A stretch of DNA of 64,000 nt from Acanthosepion pharaonis (Eukaryota; Mollusca; Cephalopoda; Sepiida; Sepiidae). Made by a program: the position numbers and the translations under genes. Below the pieces are notes generated by a model. That model was given only the letters and a program-made list of their open reading frames with translations, ran no database searches and was not told where the DNA came from. The stretch's first letter is position 1, and each line of letters begins with the position of its first letter. Below are positions 1 through 10,922 of the stretch, piece by piece. The DNA is taken from positions 570,001 through 634,000 of the forward strand of contig CAHIKZ030000025.1 in NCBI GenBank assembly GCA_903632075.3. Direction: 5' to 3'.

Positions 1-37
1 CCATTCTGACATATGAAATGTTGATTATAAAGAACGT

Positions 38-345
38 GGAGAGTCAAGTTGGATTTCCAGTCGAATTCGTTACGTTCGCTTCCACGCAAATACCCTTGGC
101 AAATACCCTTGGCAAATACCCTTGGCAAATACCCTTGGCAAATCCATCTCTTTTTCTCCGCAGCTTTGAGTTGAATAACAGGACAGAGGTCTATAGTCTT
201 TTTTTAGCCACCAGTCTATCGTTGAAAGAAACGGCAACCTCCTGCGGGAAAATCATCTGCCTAGCCAGTCAAGAATAGAAAGAGACACGACGATTGCCCA
301 AGCGTGTATCTCTTGATGGCACTTAACTAACTGACTGAAGAAATG
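38..345 (+). repeat. SINE-B copy, head-truncated
   Basis: This is the body of a tRNA-derived SINE family that recurs at least eight times in the window. It starts at the 'tccagtcgaattcgtta' segment that follows the tRNA-like head, runs through the 'tagccaccagtctatcgttgaaagaaacggcaacctcctgcggg' portion in diverged form, and ends with 'gtgtatctcttgatggcac'. Bases 87-138 hold four tandem copies of the 13-mer caaatacccttgg plus part of a fifth; other copies of the family carry this motif once. The tRNA-like A and B boxes are missing here, so this copy should not be transcribed by Pol III. Confidence 0.75.
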
Positions 346-950
346 CACTAATACATGTCGATGTATTGGTTTTTTATTGAAAATGATTATTATGAAATTA
401 ACAGAAATTAAATTTTCACTGTGAATCATTTAAGAATTTAACTTTTTTATTTTCCAAAAAAATTCTCATAGCTTATACAGAATTTAAATATTGAAGCAAT
501 CAAAAAAAGAGCTTTACATAGAAAACAAGTTCAAAACAAGTGCAAAAATAATTCAGCTAAAAATTGAAATGACTACAAGTCCGTGCATCCGTAATTAATA
601 ATAACATCCAATAAACAGCTACGTAATATTATTTTAAGATTACTTTCAAAGAATATTCTCCAGTATATTTGTTTATTAAAGGACATCAATTTTTTTAAAG
701 CTCGATAGTCCTACCCCTTCTCAAAGAATAAATAAAACCTTTTCAAAATATGTTATTAATTGTATATTGTAGAAAAGTACAAACATTTCTCTAAATAAAT
801 ATCAAAGAAATTCTAACATTTTTTGTTAGACAATCTTCATAGAATATAAATTAAAAAAATAAAAGTAAAAATATTTAAAAAATATATTTTATTTTTAATT
901 TTCTATAATTTAGGAGGGAAAGAATCCTTATCAACCTTTCTTTTTGCCTC
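346..950. other. AT-rich stretch, no gene seen
   Basis: The sequence is strongly A+T rich with short A and T runs. I see no long open frame, no RNA-like fold and no repeat shared with the rest of the window. Confidence 0.6.
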
Positions 951-959
951 TGATTTTTC

Positions 960-1340
960 AGGAATTTGGTTCCTTAAGGGACATGGGAATTCATGAATAA
1001 TATGCGTCAATAGGAACCATTTTCAATCAATGAGAGGGCTCCAACTACAACTGGAATTAGTGATGTCCTCATGTGCCACATTTAGGGGATTTCCTCCTTC
1101 AAGGTTGTTGTACTTTGATAATCTTTTGATGATATTCAAAGACATATTACAATTTGCAGGAACTGCTATGTCACTAAGAAAGCACATTCTGTATTTGGTC
1201 ATGATGTCTGGGCGATTAGTTTTGATTGTTCTGCTTCTGTGTAAAGACCCTTAAAATCGTTACAGGTTCTAATCTCTCTAACTGGATCTGGGTGATGTTC
1301 ATATCAGTTTCTTACAGTTACCTTCCCGTAAAAAGTTTCA
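960..1340 (-). pseudogene. LINE C-terminal fragment, copy 1
   Basis: Read on the minus strand, this is a decayed end of a non-LTR retrotransposon protein. The frame shows NRPDIM, then SDIAVPANCNMSLNIIKRLS and KYNNLE. It aligns with the better-preserved copy at 1529-1882 (motifs SDIVIKD and IDIAVP). In known non-LTR elements with this tail, an RPDI(V)...IDIAVP segment lies after the reverse transcriptase and resembles the restriction-like endonuclease arrangement of R2/R4-type LINEs; that class assignment is my inference. Frameshifts and stops are present, so it is non-functional. Confidence 0.6.
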
Positions 1341-1342
1341 TA

Positions 1343-1375
1343 CTATTATTATTATGATGATTATTATTATTTATG
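1343..1375. repeat. (ATT)n-like tract
   Basis: An imperfect run of att and atg triplets lies on the low-coordinate side of the minus-strand LINE fragment at 1525-1990. This is where that element's 3' simple-repeat tail would be expected. Confidence 0.5.
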
Positions 1376-1524
1376 TATGTTAGGTTTCCTGCTTTGTATC
1401 CTGTAGAGCCGGGTTCAAACTATGGTCCTTATGCCCTATAGGAGAATTGTTATTTAATTAATAGCACTTTTCTTAGTACAATGGCAATCTTTTGGGCAAT
1501 TTGTATATTGATGTTACCTTTGAC

Positions 1525-1990
1525 ACTGTTAGTAAAACTGTTCTTTTCTCACGAAGCCCAGTGCTCCGATTACTATTGGTACAGTCTCAGTCTTCATTCT
1601 CCACATCCTGTTAATCTTGATCTCCAGGTCCTTGTATTTGGACAATTTCTCGATAATTTTCATAGAGGTGTTTATCTTAGATGGTACTGCAATGTCAATA
1701 AGAATACACTTCCCTAAATTCTTGTCTTTTATGACAATATCAGATCTGCTGACTTTTATTTCCCTGTCAGTTTGAATTGGCATGTCCCAGAGGATAGTTA
1801 CATCGTTATTTTGGGTAACTGTGTTCATGCCATCTCTCAGTGGTTTCGATTTTGTGCTTCTCGCATATCTTTCAGTGGACATATGTCGCTACCTTGTTAT
1901 GCCTGTGGGTATATTCATTTTTTTAGTTCCGGACAGTTTCATCATATTTTCCGAAGATCCTGGATTTTTGGTTACTTCTATCCTTGATTA
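1525..1990 (-). pseudogene. LINE C-terminal fragment, copy 2 (longest frame)
   Basis: An open frame of 117 codons (1529-1882, minus) keeps ILWDMPIQTDREIKVSRSDI, then IVIKDKNL, ILIDIAVP, KIIEKLSKYKDLEIKINRMW and VPIVIGALG. This order is characteristic of the C-terminus of a class of invertebrate non-LTR retrotransposon polyproteins. The expected RPDI is SRSDI here. The reverse transcriptase domain itself is absent, as expected for a 5'-truncated insertion. The LINE type (R2/R4-like with a restriction-like endonuclease, or another clade) needs a profile search. It is flanked on both sides by shorter homologous copies. Confidence 0.7.
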
Positions 1991-2149
1991 TATGAAAGTG
2001 ATAGGATCGGGTTGTTAGGATTTTTTTTCTTGAGATCCAATAATTAGACCTAAGATCCCACAAATTTTGCATAGATAAAGCCCTTTGTAATGTCTAAGCT
2101 GTACTTGTAAGATTATTTGTATTTTCAAAGGCTTGGATTACCCGGAATA

Positions 2150-2760
2150 CTTTCAACGAATCTATCGGAACTATTTTCAATCAATCCGAGTCTTCCAACT
2201 ACAACTGGAATTACTGATGTCTTCATGTGCCACATTATTGAGATTTCCAACTTCAAGGTCGTTTTAATTTGATAGTCTTTTGATGATATTCAAAGGCATA
2301 TTACAATTTGCAGGAACTGCTATGCCAATAAGAATGCCAATTCTGTTCTTCTGGTCTTTGATGATGATGTTCTGGCTGATTAGCTTAAATTATTCTCTGT
2401 GTGTATTGTTGTTGTAGAGTAGTTTTCACATGGAGGCTTGTATTTCACTAAGTCGGTCCTAAAAGGGTCCGACGGTCAAAACGTTAGGAACTTGAAATAA
2501 GAGTTAATGACGCAGCAATCTAGTTGTGATGGTTGATACTTCAATGTCTGACATCGACTGACTCACTCAACACCACTGAGCCCAACTGGTGACCGCTACT
2601 ACTACTACTACTTATTATGTGTGGGAGAGTCTATTACAATAGAATAGGTAATGTTCTGGTATAACAATTGTAAACTTCTATAACATTGTTACAGGTTCTA
2701 TCTCTGTAATGTTCATACCGGTATCTTGCAGTTATCTTCCCGTAAATGTTGCTGACTGTG
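2150..2760 (-). pseudogene. LINE C-terminal fragment, copy 3
   Basis: This is a third decayed minus-strand copy of the same LINE terminus. It is very close to copy 1 over 'ccaactacaactggaatta.tgatgtc.tcatgtgccaca' and 'gatattcaaa.gcatattacaatttgcaggaactgctatg'. The frame shows LISQNIIIKDQKN, then GIAVPANCNMPLNIIKRLS. The flank carries a short (tac)n run near 2597-2612. Multiple stops make it non-functional. Confidence 0.6.
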
Positions 2761-2957
2761 TTTTAAATCTTTAAATGTGTAACCGTTACGGTAATCGGCC
2801 ACGATAATTAATTTATAATCATCAAATTAATAAAAGGCCGGAGGTGTAATCGCGCGAAAAACAAATTATCTAATATTTTGAATGGAGATTGCTTTAAAAA
2901 TATTTAAATATTCTCTTTTACATAAATGCGAAAAGCTCTATTAAAATCCAATAATTA

Positions 2958-3762
2958 GATTAAACTAGCAGCATGGCTCGGCGTTGCCCGTACTTGATTC
3001 AAAAAGCGTACGACTCATACAGCAATCGCTATCACTTGACTTAAAATATTTTTGCCCTTCCTTGCCTTTAAAGGAGTGCCCTTTTGCCGTGCTGATGTTG
3101 CTACATTCCTTACTTCTTGCCTATCTCACACTGCGAATTTTTTTCCAAGCCCTATACTAAACATTAAATCTGTTACGAAAAAAGAACTAAACAAAAAGAA
3201 CACAAAACGATCAGCTTTAAAAAGGGACTAGTAACTGGAAAAACCGAATGAAAAAAGAATGTTAGCAACAAATACTTTTTCACACACAACCCAGCTCTGC
3301 GGAATCAGAATCAACGTTGAATCAGAAGCAAGCGAATGAGCCAATTAGAGTAAAGTGCCATGCATATTTAAATTTTCCCACGTGTGACGAATGCAGCTAT
3401 CGTTTTTTTTTTTTTTTTTTTTTGCATGCTAGCATGCTAGTTAACATTCGTGTCAATCAGCTGTTGGCTCTCATGCTGGCCAATAGAATCTTCCTGCCTA
3501 TTCGTGGCAGCCAGCTATTGGCTCTCACTCTGGCCAGTAGAAAATGGCCACAAACTACATGAAAACTGCCGTAGAAGCATGAAAAAATCGATTATTTCCA
3601 CTATCGATGGGAATTGGGAAATGCAAAGTCGGTCTTGGCCTTCTCGCTATCTTGGAGCATGTGCATGTAAATTTTGGTGCAAATCCGTCGAAAATTGCGG
3701 CCGTGCATCCGTTACACACACACACACACACACACATCCTGCCTTTTATAGATAGAGATTCT
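2958..3762 (+). repeat. ~800 bp interspersed repeat bounded by 'actagcagc' and 'ttttatagatagagat'
   Basis: The left end reads actagcagcatggctcggc followed by gttgcccg. The right end carries 'gcggccgtgcatccg', a (CA)n run (3714-3735) and 'ccttttatagatagagat'. A shorter copy lies in reverse at 61755-61925 and shares both termini ('gctagta' and 'tatctatatataaacagag'). I recognise this layout from many animal genomes but cannot name the superfamily with certainty; a Penelope-like or non-autonomous DNA element would fit. Inside are a T tract (3402-3423), a 14-bp perfect palindrome gcatgctagcatgc near 3424-3437 and a ~52 bp imperfect tandem duplication around 3460-3545. No protein is encoded. Confidence 0.5.
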
Positions 3763-4610
3763 TCGTCTCACGTTCTACACTGTCATGAGGAGGAGTGATT
3801 ATATTGAATCAATTGCTAGATCTGCTGCTAGAAAAAGTTGCTTAACTGTGTCATGCTAAACAATTCCTCGTGTCAAAATCCATTTTGCACATATATAAAT
3901 CAATTATTCGTCCGTACATTGAATACTACTGCCATATCCGGAAAAAAGAACTGGTATTTTTATTTTCTATTTCATTTGACTTTAGAAAGTCGACCAGGAC
4001 GAGAACCTCACATTAGGATCAAGTATTCGTTATAAACAAGAGGAATTTTTTCCTTAGAAATATTATAAAGAAAAACGCAACCCTAGTCAACCAGAACAAG
4101 AAAATTAAATGAATTTTCTACTATAAAAAATATTTAAAAGAGCTAACCATGTCGTCAAGAACGATAACTCAACTGCAAGATCCAAATTAACAGTGAACCA
4201 ATCTTATTTATGAATTCAAATATCCCTTAAGGAACTGTGTTTCTGATCAAACCAAATTTATACATAATTATATAGGATATATCCCTACATGCGTATCACG
4301 AAGACTTACATTACATCTTTCTGTTCATAGCTGAATTAGGATCCATTAAAACACACACTGAATCTTACCAAACTCCATCCGTGACACACACGTATGAAAT
4401 GTAAAGTGTAATAGTTTCATCCACACATAAAAAAGGTTAAAAATAATGGAAGCATTGAAAAAAAAAAAAAAAAGAGAAAAGCCAACACGCAATAATATCA
4501 ACTATGAACACGGTCACAATGTGCTGGCCATGTTTGAAAAAATAAAATATTCCCATAACTCTAGATACATACATAGAAATCGATTCATTCTGTTAAAATA
4601 AAATAAGAAT
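3763..4610. other. AT-rich stretch, no gene seen
   Basis: Apart from an A tract near 4459-4475 this holds no recognised repeat and no convincing open frame. Confidence 0.5.
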
Positions 4611-4611
4611 A

Positions 4612-4904
4612 ACCTTGATAATGGCTAAAATTATAGCCGAAAATGTTCGGATAGCCGAAAATGTTCGGATAGAACATTCGGGCAATTTTTACAAAGTTTA
4701 TGTCCAGAAAAGAAACCACTTGTACGAACACATGAAAAATTGAATAAAAAACTTAACTGCAGTCCCCTTGTCAGTCGTCTTTGATGAAACTTGTATAAAA
4801 GTGGGATTGCTGCCCAAATACACAACACACACAAACACACGCACACACACATATATATATATACTACCCACAAATATATATATATATGTGTGTATGTATT
4901 TGAG

Positions 4905-4983
<79 letters not shown>

Positions 4984-5251
4984 ATTTAGGCAGCAACCAC
5001 TCTTTAATATATGTGTCGTTGAATAAGACTGACAATTTACTTTTGTTTAGTTTTTTATGTTTTCTTTTGTGGACGTAATTTATTATGCTGTATATTTTAA
5101 TTTACTCTTTTTAGTTTTCTATTTATTTATTCTACTTCGGCTATTCGAACGGGTATGATTTGGTAATTTGTTTGGGTTAATTTATTTTACTTATTTTATT
5201 GTCACTTTGTTTCTTTATTTATTTTATTTTATTAGTTTTCGATTTTTATCG

Positions 5252-5290
<39 letters not shown>

Positions 5291-5300
5291 GCAATCCTTT
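4612..5300. repeat. Composite repeat with (CA)n/(TA)n/(TG)n core
   Basis: The left part holds a duplicated 'gccgaaaatgttcggata' motif (4636-4670) and a block 'tgtccagaaaagaaaccac...cagtcgtctttgatgaaa' (4698-4790). This block is also found, in inverted pairs, at 34183-34440. It then passes into (CA)n, (TA)n (about 4850-4945) and (TG)n to 4983. After that comes 'gcagcaaccactctttaatat', a reverse complement of the sequence before the tract (gggattgctgcc), and a further 'gcagcaatcctttttatac' at 5287-5306. So the dinucleotide tracts sit at the centre of an imperfect palindrome. Another (TA)n lies at 5256-5287. Confidence 0.55.
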
Positions 5301-5469
5301 TTATACATCTTTCATCGATATGACTAATTAAGAAATTATTGCACTTTTTATTCCTTTCAGTTTTTCAAAGATTGTAGAATCTCTCCGTGATGACTATTAC
5401 CCCAAACGCATTTTCAAGGTGCTTATTTTTTTCGTTTTTAGTAAAATTTACTTAATATTTGATCATTGC

Positions 5470-6205
5470 ATGTGGCCATCTATTACATTCACTTACGTGT
5501 TAATACCCTTGGAAAAGGTATGAATCCTCTTCTTCTCCCCACCACCCAGCTATGGGTAAATAGCAAGATAGACCGGGTTCTATAGCCTTGGATGGCAACT
5601 AGCCTACCACAGAAAGAAAAGGTAACCTACTGCTGGAAAAAATCTGCCTTGTCAGTCATGTGTCAAAAGATACATGATCGCCTAAGCGTGTATTACGCAT
5701 GGAACATAACTGACTGAATTTCCCTTTCGTGCTAATATCCTTGGGACAGCTATGAATCCTCCTCTTCACCCCCTCATTTATGGGTAAATAGCAGAACACA
5801 CCGTGTTCTATAGCCTTTGATGGCAGCTGTTCTACCGTAGAAAGAAATAGCAACCTACTGCAGGTAAAACTGCCTCACCAGTAATGTATCAAAAGATACA
5901 TGATCGCCTAAGCGTGTATCACGCATGGCACATATCTGAAACGGAAAGCCGAGTTCAAATTCCAGTCGAATATATTATATTCACTTACGTGCTAGTACCC
6001 TTGGGAAAGGTATGAATCCTTTTCTTCTCCCCTCCCCCAGCTATGGGTAAATAGCAGAACAGACCGGGTTCTATAGCTTTTGATAGCAGCTGGCCTGCCG
6101 CAGAAAGAAAAGGCAAACTACTGCGGGAAAAATCTGCCTCGTCAGTCATGTATCAAAAGATACATGATCGTCTAAGCGTGTATCACGCGTGGCACATAAC
6201 TAATA
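5470..6205 (+). repeat. SINE-B trimer
   Basis: Three head-to-tail SINE-B bodies start near 5470, 5723 and 5948. Each runs from 'cttacgtg.taataccctTgg', through 'ctatgggtaaatagca', 'ctatagcctt.gatggcaactg' and 'agaaagaaa.ggcaacctactgc', to 'tcatgtatcaaaagatacatgatcgcc' (split here by divergence) and 'aagcgtgtatcacgcatggcacataactga'. Only the third has part of the tRNA-like B-box end ('agccgagttcaaattccagtc'). The family is tRNA-derived, as the more complete copy at 14930-15215 shows. Tandem multimers suggest unequal exchange or multimeric retroposition. Confidence 0.85.
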
Positions 6206-6590
6206 TGCCCATAAGTCTCTCTTGAAAATGCTTAAAATATTGGATGAAATTGTTTTGGGCAATTATCACTACGAACAGTTTCTACGCTCTCCCCATAAAA
6301 TGAAAACTGATATTTTTTCGGATTATCTCTGTCATAATGACCGAATACTCATCGTTACCATCGGTCATTTTCAAATAGCTGCTACGGGAACTCGTATTGC
6401 ACCAGGCGAGTACAGAGTTGCTTTTTGAAATACGAATTTCTGACCATTTTTTTTTTGGTCCCTAAAAATGAAATTCTTTAATGTTGTCACCTTTCGCAAC
6501 TTCAAGAGCGAGCCCAAACCTTGAAGAAGGTGAAACCCAAAACACTGTCTTTTGCTGTACAATAATTGGCGATTTACGATCTTTATAGGT
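6206..6590. other. No gene recognised
   Basis: A 68-codon open frame (6222-6428, plus) shows no motif I recognise and has no support beyond being open. The rest is AT-rich. Confidence 0.4.
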
Positions 6591-6915
6591 CCTTCTGATA
6601 CTCTATTTGTTCAAACTTGTCAAGTCGGTAACACTCTCCTTAATGTATTGAATTCTCCAAGCCTCCTTTCCACATTGTATTCCCCACCCCTAAAAAAAGT
6701 TCTTTGCTATCTCTTTTTCTGACTGTTATCAACAGTTTCTTTAAAATTCCAATTTTCCTTCATCACATGTTTTGTACATATCCGGTCGATAGATTCACAT
6801 CTCTATCGCTTCAAGTCTCTTCTTCATTGGTTAGAAAATTGTCCACCATTCACGACCAAATAGGACTGTAGACATTATACAGCAGTCGCTTTTTTTCTTT
6901 GCTTTTCATGTCATT
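6590..6915 (-). pseudogene. RTE-type LINE 3' end, decayed
   Basis: Conceptual translation of the minus strand gives WWTIF, MKKRLEAIEM and further on MWKGGLENSIH. These match the consensus seen in other copies here (NECWTI, MKK.LEATEMWFYRRMLRI, GHI.RKEGLENL). This is the region downstream of the reverse transcriptase fingers/palm/thumb in RTE/BovB-like LINEs. Several frameshifts and stops are present. It is 5'-truncated like all RTE copies in the window. Confidence 0.6.
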
Positions 6916-7328
6916 TTTCAACCTCCCAATAACTTGCACAATTTCTAAAAAAATGTCTTCCGCTTGTACTATGCATCTTCAGCTATTTATATGCGCCTAG
7001 TCTGTCGTCTGTTATTAGTCAATTTTGATAGTTGAATTTCTGCACTCACAACTCTAAAAAGAATACAGGCCTGTAAGTAGGATGTGAATAACAAACAAGA
7101 GGCGAACATGTTTTTGTTTAACTGAATCAAGATTAACCTGTTGGAGTAATTTCTAATTTTCTCGATTTATTCTTATTTTTTAATTCATTTCACGCTGAGC
7201 AAAAAGGTAACGCCACTAAGACATACACGGTGTGAAAGTGAATGAGAAGACTTTAGAAGAATCCGTAAACCCTCTGATTTCTAAAGTATCCATCTATCTG
7301 TAGGTAGCTTCAGTGTTTGTGTGTTTAG
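6916..7328. other. No gene recognised
   Basis: AT-rich single-copy-looking sequence with no open frame or repeat that I can assign. Confidence 0.4.
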
Positions 7329-8036
7329 CAGCATATAAACTCCTTATGGTTCATTTAATTCACGAAATTTAATTTTCTTGGAAACAATAGTAATTCTTTT
7401 ACAAAATTGAATTGCTCTATTTTTTTTTTTTACAAAATTGTATTGCTGGGAAATTTTTTCAATTTTTTTTTTTTTTTTTGCAAATTTGTATTGATTGTAA
7501 TTTTTTTTATAAACTTGTATTGCTGGTAATTTATATTTTTTAACAAGAATCTATTATTGGAAATATTCTTTTTTTTTCAAAAATCCATTACTGTTATTTT
7601 TTGCTATGTATTTCTGGTTCCCCAGCAGCATTATTGCTTTGTTTGGGATGAATTTATTAAAAGAATGTTCTTTTTTTAATATGTATTCCTAGTTATACTT
7701 ATTTTTTTGTTTTTTGTTTGTTTTTTGGGGTTTTTTTTTTTCGAAATATGATTCTTTTTTATGTATTGCTGGTAATTATTCTACTATGAAAATGCAGTGC
7801 TGGTATTTTTTTTAAAAAAAATGTATTTCTCTACTTTCATAGTGCTTTGATCCCAGTTTTAGGATTAACTGTTTGTCCATATTTGGGACCCTATCCCGTG
7901 TTACCAACCCAGATCTGGGTAGACTTGGCAACACCACCAATTAAGAGGCGGTTACACGCTCCACAAAACCTCCCGATGAGATGCCATTGTGCCGGATGTA
8001 GTTTATCGTCAAACCCAGGGCGACAGTACGCATGAA
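7329..8036 (+). repeat. Repeat E copy 1 (minisatellite plus unique block)
   Basis: Repeat E is a composite found at least five times. In this orientation it begins with 'aactcctta.ggttcattta' and continues as a diverged minisatellite of ~25-35 bp built on 'tgtattgctggtaatttttt'. It ends in a conserved block: 'gtgctttgatcccagttttaggattaactgtttgtccata', 'tgggaccctat', 'gggtagacttgg.aacaccaccaattaagaggcggtt', 'ggatgtagtttatcgtc'. No protein is encoded. The conserved block could be the end of an unclassified non-autonomous element. Confidence 0.65.
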
Positions 8037-8139
8037 GGCATGTAGGTGTATCACCTTTTGTCTAGAAATCTTATACGGTAAATAGGTTACTATCTACCTT
8101 GTTCTTTGCTTGATGCCAAATGATACACTTATTCGTCCC

Positions 8140-8168
8140 TCTCTTGTCTCTCTCTCTCTCTCTCTCTC
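8140..8168. repeat. (CT)n microsatellite
   Basis: A run of tctctc dinucleotides. Confidence 0.9.
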
Positions 8169-8214
8169 TAAATAAATAAAAAAGTCAAATGTCATACGTG
8201 ATACACGATTGGCG

Positions 8215-8375
8215 TTCATTTCTTTCGACGTCAAACGTCACAAAACAACCCATAGCTGGAAGCAGAAGAGACGGATTCCTAGCTTCCCCAAGGATATTTG
8301 CGTGTAAGCAAATGTAACGGTTCTCCGATTTCTCATCCAGAGCTGTTACCTATTACACCACACCACACCGCGTGT
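8215..8375 (-). repeat. SINE-B, diverged, minus strand
   Basis: Read on the minus strand it shows a tRNA-like start 'acgcggtgtggtgtggtgta', then 'gagaaatcggagaaccgtt', 'tccttggggaagctagg' and 'agctatggg'. The order matches SINE-B, but similarity is low. Confidence 0.5.
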
Positions 8376-8895
8376 CCTTCTAAATATATACAAAAAAAAG
8401 TGCCAACCTGACTAGAAAAAAAAATTACGATTATACTTAATCACGCAGAAATTTGCAAAAAATATAAAATTATTTCGAAAATGAACAAGTTTATCGAAAT
8501 ATACGACAAAACGTTGAAGAAATTTCTTCCTTTTTTAAACAGTTTGATATTTTTAAGAAATTTCTTTGATTAAGTATGATGTATTTTATTCTTGTGAGGC
8601 ATGCACAAATCTATAATTGCTTAAGTTACAAATAAATGCTACTAACAGAATTTTAGCTTGCGTTATTCCAAGATAAGAACCATTTCCTTTTCTCTCCCGT
8701 AAATGAAATTCCATATGCTACAAAACCAAAATATTAGCCCGAAAACTAGAATCATGTAATTCAACAGCTTCATCAGATCTCAAATTTACATGGATGTCAG
8801 ACATGGCGTCCATACCGTTCAGAAAAGTTTAAGCTATCATTTATATACAACTGTTTTCTCAAATCATTTTTTAAAAACAACTTCTACAGAATGAA
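8376..8895. other. AT-rich stretch, no gene seen
   Basis: No open frame, RNA or repeat that I can assign. Confidence 0.4.
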
Positions 8896-8899
8896 TACT

Positions 8900-9265
8900 T
8901 TAGATATTAAAGAAGTCGACTCTTCTCCAGAACGTATAGACTAGAAAACCGTAAACAAAGCTCTGTACCAAATAACAGAAACAGCGAATCATCTGAAATG
9001 GGTGGAACAACAGCTGAATAACCTGATTTACTAGAGCAAATGATGCATATGAAGACATCCAAGAACATCAAAAGAAACGTTTGATGCATGGAACTAGAAA
9101 AGAAAATAATGATATAATCAAGATGTTGACATTCCACACTATAAGAAACAAAAGGTTTGGAAGGAAACTCCTCATCAATACCAGAAATGACGATAACAAA
9201 GCATTTAAAAAGTCTAATATCCTAAAAAAAAAAGAACCGGTTTTAAATAAAATATTTTATAAATT
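8900..9265 (+). pseudogene. LINE C-terminal fragment, plus arm of inverted pair
   Basis: The plus strand reads NKALYQITETANHLKWVEQQ and later NDIIKMLTFHTIRNKRFGRKL. The copy at 53890-54215 reads NKELYQIAKTT, QLKWRAHITRR and NDIIKMLAFYTTSNKRLGKK. The pattern IRNxxLYxxT...LKWxAHIxRR is typical of a LINE protein C-terminus. Frames shift, so this is a relic. It is mirrored by 9655-9925 in inverted orientation. Confidence 0.55.
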
Positions 9266-9654
9266 ACTATAACTTTTAGGTCAATGGACTAATATTTCCT
9301 GCAGGGAAAATAGCTATTATCATTATTTCTATTGTAATAATCAGTGAACTTTGAATGGAACGGGTGTTGATTAATTTAGTTTCGTAGGGTACAATAGGGA
9401 CCAAAGGTGTTTGGTCAGGCTTTCAAGTAAGGAATGAACACTGGCGTTGAAAATCATTTACAACTCCGGCTTTCATCTGGCTGTGAAACCTTTCTTCTGA
9501 CGTCGGTGGATCATCATGAAAGAAGCCAATAATTTACAGGATTATTACACTACAACAAAAAATATATAGGATTTTGAAAGAGAAAAATAAAAAAGGGGAT
9601 TTCTATTATCAAATTAGGCTTTCTATTTTAAGAATTGATAAGTGTACAAATATT
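9266..9654. other. Spacer of the inverted LINE pair
   Basis: AT-rich sequence between the two inverted arms. I recognise no coding or RNA feature. Confidence 0.4.
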
Positions 9655-9960
9655 TGGAGTCTTCCAAACCTTTTGTTTCTTATAGTGTGGAATGGCAACA
9701 TCTTGATTATATCATTATTTTCTTTTCTATGTCAATGTGCCAAACGTTTCTTTTGATGTTGCTCTTGGAAGTCATCATGTGCACATCATTTGCTCTAGTA
9801 AATCAGGTTATTCAGCTGTTGTTCCACACGTTTCAGATAATTCGTTGTTTCTGTTATTTGGTACAAACCTTTGCAGTTTTCTATCGCAAGTCTGTACGAT
9901 TTGAAGAAGTGTTTACTTCTTTAATATCTAAAGGATTGATTCGCTTGAAGGCATTTGTAA
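9655..9960 (-). pseudogene. LINE C-terminal fragment, minus arm of inverted pair
   Basis: The segment 'cttccaaaccttttgtttct' followed by 'tatagtgtggaatggcaacatcttgattatatcatt' is the reverse complement of 9100-9170. The match continues through 'gcaaatgatgtgcacatgatg' and 'ttggtacaaacctttgcagttttcta' on the other strand. The two arms form an imperfect inverted repeat of ~250 bp around a ~400 bp spacer. Confidence 0.55.
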
Positions 9961-9970
9961 AAATTGATCT

Positions 9971-9973
<3 letters not shown>

Positions 9974-10020
<47 letters not shown>
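9974..10020. repeat. (AT)n microsatellite
   Basis: Uninterrupted at repeat directly following the minus LINE arm. Confidence 0.97.
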
Positions 10021-10025
<5 letters not shown>

Positions 10026-10127
10026 TGAATATCGGTGTGAGCAGTTAGACTTCAGATATTTGTACACTTATTAATTCTTAAAATAGAACATCTAATTTGA
10101 TAATAGAAATACCCCTTTTTATTTTTT

Positions 10128-10130
<3 letters not shown>

Positions 10131-10175
<45 letters not shown>
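10131..10175. repeat. (TA)n microsatellite
   Basis: Uninterrupted ta repeat. The preceding 'tttgtacacttattaattcttaaaatagaaca...ctaatttgataatagaaa' is the inverse of 9598-9650, so this tract also borders a palindromic unit. Confidence 0.95.
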
Positions 10176-10180
<5 letters not shown>

Positions 10181-10390
10181 CCGTGTATTGCTTAATATAT
10201 TGTACAGTATTTGTCATCTTTGATAATGGCTTATGTAAGCCGAAAGCTTAGATTGGATTAAAAAAATATGTATCCATATTGTGATTTTCTTTCTTCGTTT
10301 AATGATAATGTTATTAAGCTTATCAGACGTTATGAAAAGAATTTACATAAAATAGACAACATCTCTCTATATTATTTAATAATAAATGTA

Positions 10391-10392
<2 letters not shown>

Positions 10393-10450
<58 letters not shown>
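10393..10450. repeat. (AT)n microsatellite
   Basis: Uninterrupted at repeat between AT-rich sequence and an abrupt GC-richer block. Confidence 0.97.
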
Positions 10451-10452
<2 letters not shown>

Positions 10453-10922
10453 GAGTTCTGGACAGGGTAGTACCTTTGATGTCTGGTACGTTGCACCTTC
10501 AGGTGGTTGGGCATAACTGGTCCTCAACCATTTCCTAAATCTCTCACGTGATCGCTTCAAGTTGCCATGCTCCGGTAAACCCTTTCATCTGGCAGGCTAA
10601 ACTCACGTCAGAGGATGGTGTTAAAACGGCACCATTGGGCGAATGACCTCCTCGACGCAGCTCACGGGCTAGGGCAGAAGAAGTTCAGATATACTACAAC
10701 GGCCACATGTTCGCGTCCCAGGCGAGCAACCTAGTTGGAGGACATCTAGGCTGTGGTCTAAACTGGAGTGAGATGGGCTCCGCCAGGTTAAAGTATCCAA
10801 GATACACTACATGATGAGCACACTAAGAAACCACTCACGAAGACCCAGGCTCTGACACACGATCACGACAGAGAATGGCGGGGAGCTTAGAGCTTGGACG
10901 ACTCAACGACTACTTCCGAGAT
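10451..10922. other. GC-richer block of unknown origin
   Basis: This block is visibly richer in G+C than its surroundings and has sharp edges: a microsatellite on the left and a solo LTR on the right. It looks like part of a mobile element, possibly the 5' region of a LINE, but I see no frame long enough to prove that. Confidence 0.4.

Noticed and set aside
2597..2612. (TAC)n as a centromeric or regulatory motif
   Set aside because: Too short, and it fits a LINE flank or tail.
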